Assembly: GCF_011742145.1 (NCBI RefSeq)
Contig: NZ_JAAQQU010000104.1
Span: 391,938 to 455,937 of the forward strand
From: Flavobacterium sp. J49
Lineage (GTDB): Bacteria > Bacteroidota > Bacteroidia > Flavobacteriales > Flavobacteriaceae
Reading direction: 5' to 3'
DNA: 64,000 bases
In this document: one piece after another, positions 60,654 to 64,000 of the stretch
Numbering within the stretch: position 1 is the stretch's first letter
How the letters are laid out: every line of letters starts with the position of its first letter
Program-made: the position numbers and the translations under genes
The notes under the pieces: model-generated
The model's database searches: none
What the model saw: the letters and a program-made list of their open reading frames with translations, nothing else
What the model was told of the DNA's origin: nothing

Positions 60654-61679
60654 ATGATTAAAAACGATTTATTCCTTCGCGCTTTAAACAATGAAACTGT
60701 AGAACGTCCACCGGTTTGGATGATGCGTCAAGCGGGAAGATATTTACCCGAATTCAGAGCCTTGCGCGACAAATACGATTTCTTCACCCGTTGCGAAACT
60801 CCGGAACTAGCCGCAGAAATCACCGTACAACCGATCAGAATTGTAAAACCCGATGCAGCAATTTTGTTTTCGGATATTTTGGTTGTACCCAGAGCAATGG
60901 GAATTCACGTGGAGTTGAAAGACAATTTGGGACCCATAATTCCAAATCCAATCAGAACGATGGAACAAGTGAATCAAGTCTATGTTCCGGATGTACATGA
61001 AACGTTAGGCTACGTTTTTGATGCTATCAAACTAACCAAAGAAATGTTGAACGATGAGGTGCCATTGATTGGTTTCGCCGGTTCACCATGGACGATTTTT
61101 TGTTACGCAGTAGAAGGAAAAGGCTCGAAAAGTTTCGATACCGCTAAAGGATTTTGTTTTTCAAACCCTGTTGCCGCTCATACTTTATTGCAAAAAATCA
61201 CCGATACCACCATTTTATATTTAAAAGAAAAAGTAAAAGCCGGTTGTAATGCCATCCAGATTTTCGATTCTTGGGGCGGCATGCTTTCTCCTGTTGATTA
61301 TAATGAATTCTCTTGGCCATACATCAACCAAATCGTTGAAGCATTAGCCGAAGACACCAAAGTAATCGTATTCGGAAAAGGGTGTTGGTTTGCCTTAAAT
61401 GATATGGCGAAATCCAAAGCTTCCGCCTTAGGTGTTGACTGGACTTGCTCTGCCAGAAACGCTCGTTATTTATCAGGCGGAAAAATCACTTTACAAGGAA
61501 ATTTTGACCCTTCAAGATTGCTGTCACCAATTCCGACTATTAAGAAAATGGTACACCAAATGATAGATGAATTCGGGAAAGACAGTTACATCGTAAACTT
61601 AGGTCATGGCATTTTACCAAATATTCCGGTCGATCATGCGAAAGCGTTTATTGAAGCGGTGAAAGAATATAAATCATAG
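60654..61679 (+). CDS. hemE: Uroporphyrinogen decarboxylase
   Basis: A 341-residue decarboxylase. [20 protein letters not shown] is the substrate-binding N-terminus, [16 protein letters not shown] is the second signature, and the C-terminal [20 protein letters not shown] is typical. It removes four carboxyls to give coproporphyrinogen III. The 72-base gap downstream is filled by a palindromic repeat before hemF. Confidence 0.97.
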   Translation: MIKNDLFLRALNNETVERPPVWMMRQAGRYLPEFRALRDKYDFFTRCETPELAAEITVQPIRIVKPDAAILFSDILVVPRAMGIHVELKDNLGPIIPNPIRTMEQVNQVYVPDVHETLGYVFDAIKLTKEMLNDEVPLIGFAGSPWTIFCYAVEGKGSKSFDTAKGFCFSNPVAAHTLLQKITDTTILYLKEKVKAGCNAIQIFDSWGGMLSPVDYNEFSWPYINQIVEALAEDTKVIVFGKGCWFALNDMAKSKASALGVDWTCSARNARYLSGGKITLQGNFDPSRLLSPIPTIKKMVHQMIDEFGKDSYIVNLGHGILPNIPVDHAKAFIEAVKEYKS

Positions 61680-61683
61680 TACA

Positions 61684-61744
61684 AAGTATCAAGTATTAAG
61701 TATTAAGATTTTTGTCTTTGTACTTGATACTTAATACTTAATAC
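61684..61744. repeat. Intergenic AT-rich palindromic repeat, copy 3 (hemE-hemF)
   Basis: Left (61684-61707) and right (61721-61744) arms consist of TATTAAG/CTTAATA units with about 19 of 21 paired positions and a TTTTTGTCTTTG-like loop. It belongs with 27871-27954 and 31378-31423, and ends 7 bases before the hemF ATG. Confidence 0.75.
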
Positions 61745-61751
61745 AACCCAC

Positions 61752-62654
61752 ATGAAAGACAAATTCTATCAATACATACTAAACCTCCAAGACCAAATCA
61801 CTTCTGCCTTAGAAGCGGTTGATGGAGTGGCTAAATTCCGTGAAGACCTATGGAAACGACCGGAAGGCGGCGGTGGAAGAACACGTGTTATCGAAAACGG
61901 TCAAGTTTTTGAAAAAGGTGGTGTCAACATTTCAGCCGTTCACGGCAAATTACCCGAAGCGATGCAAAAAATGTTCAACGTAGGCGAAGCCGATTTCTTC
62001 GCGTGCGGATTGAGCTTGGTAATTCACCCCAAAAGTCCAATGGTGCCAACGGTTCATGCCAATTGGCGCTATTTCGAAATGTATGACGATAACGGAAAAG
62101 TTATCAATTCATGGTTTGGTGGAGGACAAGATTTAACGCCTTATTATTTGTTTGAAGAAGACGCAAAACATTTTCACCAAACGTGCAAAACCGCTTGCGA
62201 CAAACACAATAAAGAGTTTTATCCAAAGTATAAAAAACAATGCGACGCTTATTTTTGGAATGCCCATAGAAATGAAGCACGAGGTGTAGGCGGGTTGTTC
62301 TTCGATTATTGCAAAGAATCAGAATCCATGAAAATGGATGATTGGTACAATTTCGTAACAGAAGTCGGCAATAGTTTCTGTGAAGCGTATGTACCAATTG
62401 TAGAAAGAAGAAAAGAATTGCCGTTTTCAGCCGAACAAAAAACCTGGCAGGAAATCCGTCGCGGTCGTTATGTCGAATTCAATTTGGTGCACGACAAAGG
62501 CACGTTATTCGGTCTAAAAACCAACGGCAGAATTGAATCGATATTGATGAGTTTACCACCGCATGTGCAATGGGTATACGACCATCATCCTGAGGAAGGA
62601 AGCGAAGAAGAAAAATTAATAAACGTATTAGAGAATCCGGTAGAATGGATTTAA
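61752..62654 (+). CDS. hemF: Oxygen-dependent coproporphyrinogen III oxidase
   Basis: A 300-residue oxidase. FRED.WKRPEGGGGRTRV-type N-terminus, HPKSPMVPTVHANWRYFEM and WFGGGQDLTPYY are the HemF signatures. It decarboxylates coproporphyrinogen III to protoporphyrinogen IX with O2, so this step requires oxygen. It sits between hemE and hemB. Confidence 0.97.
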   Translation: MKDKFYQYILNLQDQITSALEAVDGVAKFREDLWKRPEGGGGRTRVIENGQVFEKGGVNISAVHGKLPEAMQKMFNVGEADFFACGLSLVIHPKSPMVPTVHANWRYFEMYDDNGKVINSWFGGGQDLTPYYLFEEDAKHFHQTCKTACDKHNKEFYPKYKKQCDAYFWNAHRNEARGVGGLFFDYCKESESMKMDDWYNFVTEVGNSFCEAYVPIVERRKELPFSAEQKTWQEIRRGRYVEFNLVHDKGTLFGLKTNGRIESILMSLPPHVQWVYDHHPEEGSEEEKLINVLENPVEWI

Positions 62655-62708
62655 TAACAAAATTAAATAACGCTGAAGGCTTATTGCTAACAGCTAAAAA
62701 CTAAAAAT

Positions 62709-63704
62709 ATGTTCCCACTACAAAGAGGCAGAAGATTACGCGTGAATGAAAGCATTCGTTCCTTAGTCCGCGAAACGACTTTAAGTCCGGCCGACTTTAT
62801 GTTCCCAATGTTCATTGCAGAAGGAGAAAACTATAAATTCGAAATCCCATCAATGCCGGGGATTTTCCGTCGCTCCATTGATTTAACGGTAGAAGAAGTA
62901 AAAGAACTTTTCGCTTTAGGCATCCGTGCCGTCAACATTTATGTAAAAGTAGATGAAAGCCTAAAAGACAACACCGGCAAAGAAGCCTGGAATCCCAATG
63001 GATTGATGCAACGCGCCATTCGCGCCATCAAAACCGCTTGTCCGGAAATGATTGTCATGCCTGATGTAGCTTTAGATCCATATTCTATTTACGGTCACGA
63101 CGGCATCATCGAAAACGGTGATGTTGCCAACGATGCCACCAACGATGCTTTAGTAAAAATGGCGGTTTCTCATGCGCAAGCCGGAGCCGATTTTGTAGCA
63201 CCAAGTGATATGATGGATGGACGTGTTTTAAGATTACGTCAAGGTTTAGATGCAGCCGGTTTTCAAAATGTAGGTATTATGAGTTATTCTGCCAAATATG
63301 CTTCGGCCTTTTATGGTCCGTTTCGCGATGCCTTGGACAGTGCACCAAGAGAAGCAGATGTAGTCGTTCCCAAAGACAAAAAGACTTACCAAATGGATTA
63401 CGCCAACCGCCTCGAAGCCATCAAAGAAGCCTTAATGGACGTTGAAGAAGGCGCCGATATGGTCATGGTCAAACCCGGAATTGCGTATTTAGATATCGTT
63501 CGCGAAGTCAAGAATGCTGTGAATGTTCCCGTAACGGTTTTCCATGTTTCAGGCGAATATGCCATGATCAAAGCGGCTTCCGAAAGAGGTTGGCTCGATC
63601 ACGACAAAATCATGATGGAACAATTGATGTGTATCAAGCGTGCCGGTGCCAGTTTGATTTCGACTTATTTTGCCAAAGAAGCCGCGATTTTGTTAAATAA
63701 ATAG
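62709..63704 (+). CDS. hemB: Delta-aminolevulinic acid dehydratase (porphobilinogen synthase)
   Basis: A 331-residue enzyme that condenses two 5-aminolevulinates. The Schiff-base lysines are Lys196 (SAKYAS) and Lys255 (MVKPG). The catalytic metal motif that holds three Cys in zinc enzymes reads DVALDPYSIYGHDG, with Ala121, Asp123 and Asp131, so this is a zinc-independent, Mg-type enzyme. Its stop codon abuts a palindromic repeat. Confidence 0.97.
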   Translation: MFPLQRGRRLRVNESIRSLVRETTLSPADFMFPMFIAEGENYKFEIPSMPGIFRRSIDLTVEEVKELFALGIRAVNIYVKVDESLKDNTGKEAWNPNGLMQRAIRAIKTACPEMIVMPDVALDPYSIYGHDGIIENGDVANDATNDALVKMAVSHAQAGADFVAPSDMMDGRVLRLRQGLDAAGFQNVGIMSYSAKYASAFYGPFRDALDSAPREADVVVPKDKKTYQMDYANRLEAIKEALMDVEEGADMVMVKPGIAYLDIVREVKNAVNVPVTVFHVSGEYAMIKAASERGWLDHDKIMMEQLMCIKRAGASLISTYFAKEAAILLNK

Positions 63705-63761
63705 ACCGCCGATTCGCTGATTTTTTAATTATTTAAAATTTTTAATCTGCGAATCTGTGGT
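63705..63761. repeat. Palindromic repeat family B, copy 3
   Basis: ACCGCCGATTCGCTGATT (63705-63722) and AATCTGCGAATCTGTGGT (63744-63761) form an inverted repeat immediately after the hemB stop. It may act as a transcription end or mRNA stabiliser. Confidence 0.75.
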
Positions 63762-63769
63762 AAAATTTT

Positions 63770-63856
63770 TAGAGCGAAAGGTTCGGGATTTATCGGTTGT
63801 CCCATTTCCCGCTGTCCGCACTACACGGTAGTTGCTCCCATCGGGGCTAATTAGGA
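63770..63856. repeat. GC-rich intergenic element (possible dispersed Flavobacterial repeat)
   Basis: A stretch clearly richer in G/C than its surroundings, containing TTTCCCGCTGTCCGC, CTACACGGTAG and CCCATCGGGGCTA. I recall intergenic elements of the form TCCCGCT.TCCGC...ATCGGGGCTA from Flavobacterium genomes; this looks like a shortened copy. Only one copy is in the window, so the repeat nature is not shown here. Confidence 0.45.
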
Positions 63857-63879
63857 TTTGTATTGAATTTTTGTACACT

Positions 63880-64000
63880 ATGAGAAAAATTATATTACTC
63901 ACTTTTATCATAACCTTCGTCTCTTGTAAAAAAGAAACCGAAGACCATTACGGTCAACCCAAAACGGATCAAACAGCAGTAGCCATTTCCGGTCAGGAAT
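63880..64000 (+). CDS. Lipoprotein, N-terminal part (cut by window edge)
   Basis: The visible 40 residues begin MRKIILLTFIITFVSCKKET, a type II signal peptide with lipobox FVSC (Cys16), followed by a polar stretch. The gene runs out of the window. After hemB, Flavobacteria often carry a small lipoprotein c-type cytochrome; no CXXCH is visible in the part shown, so that identity is only a guess. Confidence 0.7.
   Translation, partial: MRKIILLTFIITFVSCKKETEDHYGQPKTDQTAVAISGQE

Noticed and set aside
1..64000. CRISPR arrays, tRNA or rRNA genes, insertion sequences, prophage genes
   Set aside because: No regularly spaced repeats, no cloverleaf-like or rRNA-like segments, and no transposase or phage protein was recognised on either strand.

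Overview
The window is a gene-dense chromosomal segment of a Flavobacterium-like bacterium (Bacteroidota, Flavobacteriaceae). Several things point there. The DNA is AT-rich, and start codons lack clear Shine-Dalgarno sequences. The -7 element TAnnTTTG recurs upstream of genes, in a few cases with TTG about 18-19 bases further up. The window also holds a SprE/PorW-type gliding and type IX secretion lipoprotein, a split ATP synthase operon, and many lineage-typical families. I see no rRNA or tRNA gene, insertion sequence, prophage or CRISPR array. No gene-free stretch exceeds about 250 bases.

Layout. 1-8881 is an exopolysaccharide/capsule locus: glycosyltransferases, an O-antigen ligase-like protein, a UDP-glucuronate decarboxylase-like SDR and a polyprenyl-phosphate sugar transferase on +, converging on a glycosyltransferase, a UDP-GlcNAc 2-epimerase and a CapK-like adenylate-forming enzyme on -. 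8999-13915 holds purD, two small membrane proteins, upp, a DUF4254 protein and a GT9 glycosyltransferase. 13929-19744 holds a flavin/2Fe-2S reductase divergent from a PadR-led operon: regulator, three paralogous membrane proteins with a shared N-terminal helical module, a permease and an ABC ATPase. 19834-28819 holds sprE, a bactofilin and the ATP synthase genes atpZ/I-like, a DUF6168-like gene and atpB-E-F-H-A-G, without atpD and atpC. 28953-41569 holds a GNAT enzyme, a Wzx-like flippase, dut, a sugar nucleotidyltransferase, a TPR protein, a DUF4292-like lipoprotein, an EnvC-like protein, two DUF3857/transglutaminase-like proteins, a thioesterase and an HU/SPOR protein. 41671-52415 holds dprA, an unknown membrane protein, trpS, two PlsC-type acyltransferases, an ECF sigma factor with a trans-envelope anti-sigma/beta-barrel protein, recA, an acyl-ACP desaturase and an HD protein. 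52463-64000 holds an enoyl-CoA hydratase, a histidine kinase and a nearly complete haem pathway (hemJ, hemH, an AraC regulator, hemA, C, D, E, F, B), ending in a truncated lipoprotein.

How it fits together. Most of the segment is core metabolism and envelope biogenesis. The haem cluster covers glutamyl-tRNA to protohaem except hemL, and uses the oxygen-dependent HemF and a HemJ-type oxidase, which suits an aerobe. A divergent AraC regulator shares a 10-base motif with hemA, in the same orientation toward each gene, so it is a plausible haem regulator. The most unusual regions are the PadR/three-paralogue/ABC operon, the anti-sigma/beta-barrel fusion, the interleaved upp/DUF4254 promoters, hairpins inside operons (after atpE, before sprE), and three families of short palindromic intergenic repeats. 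All functional statements come from reading the sequence and from recalled family knowledge; no database search was run.
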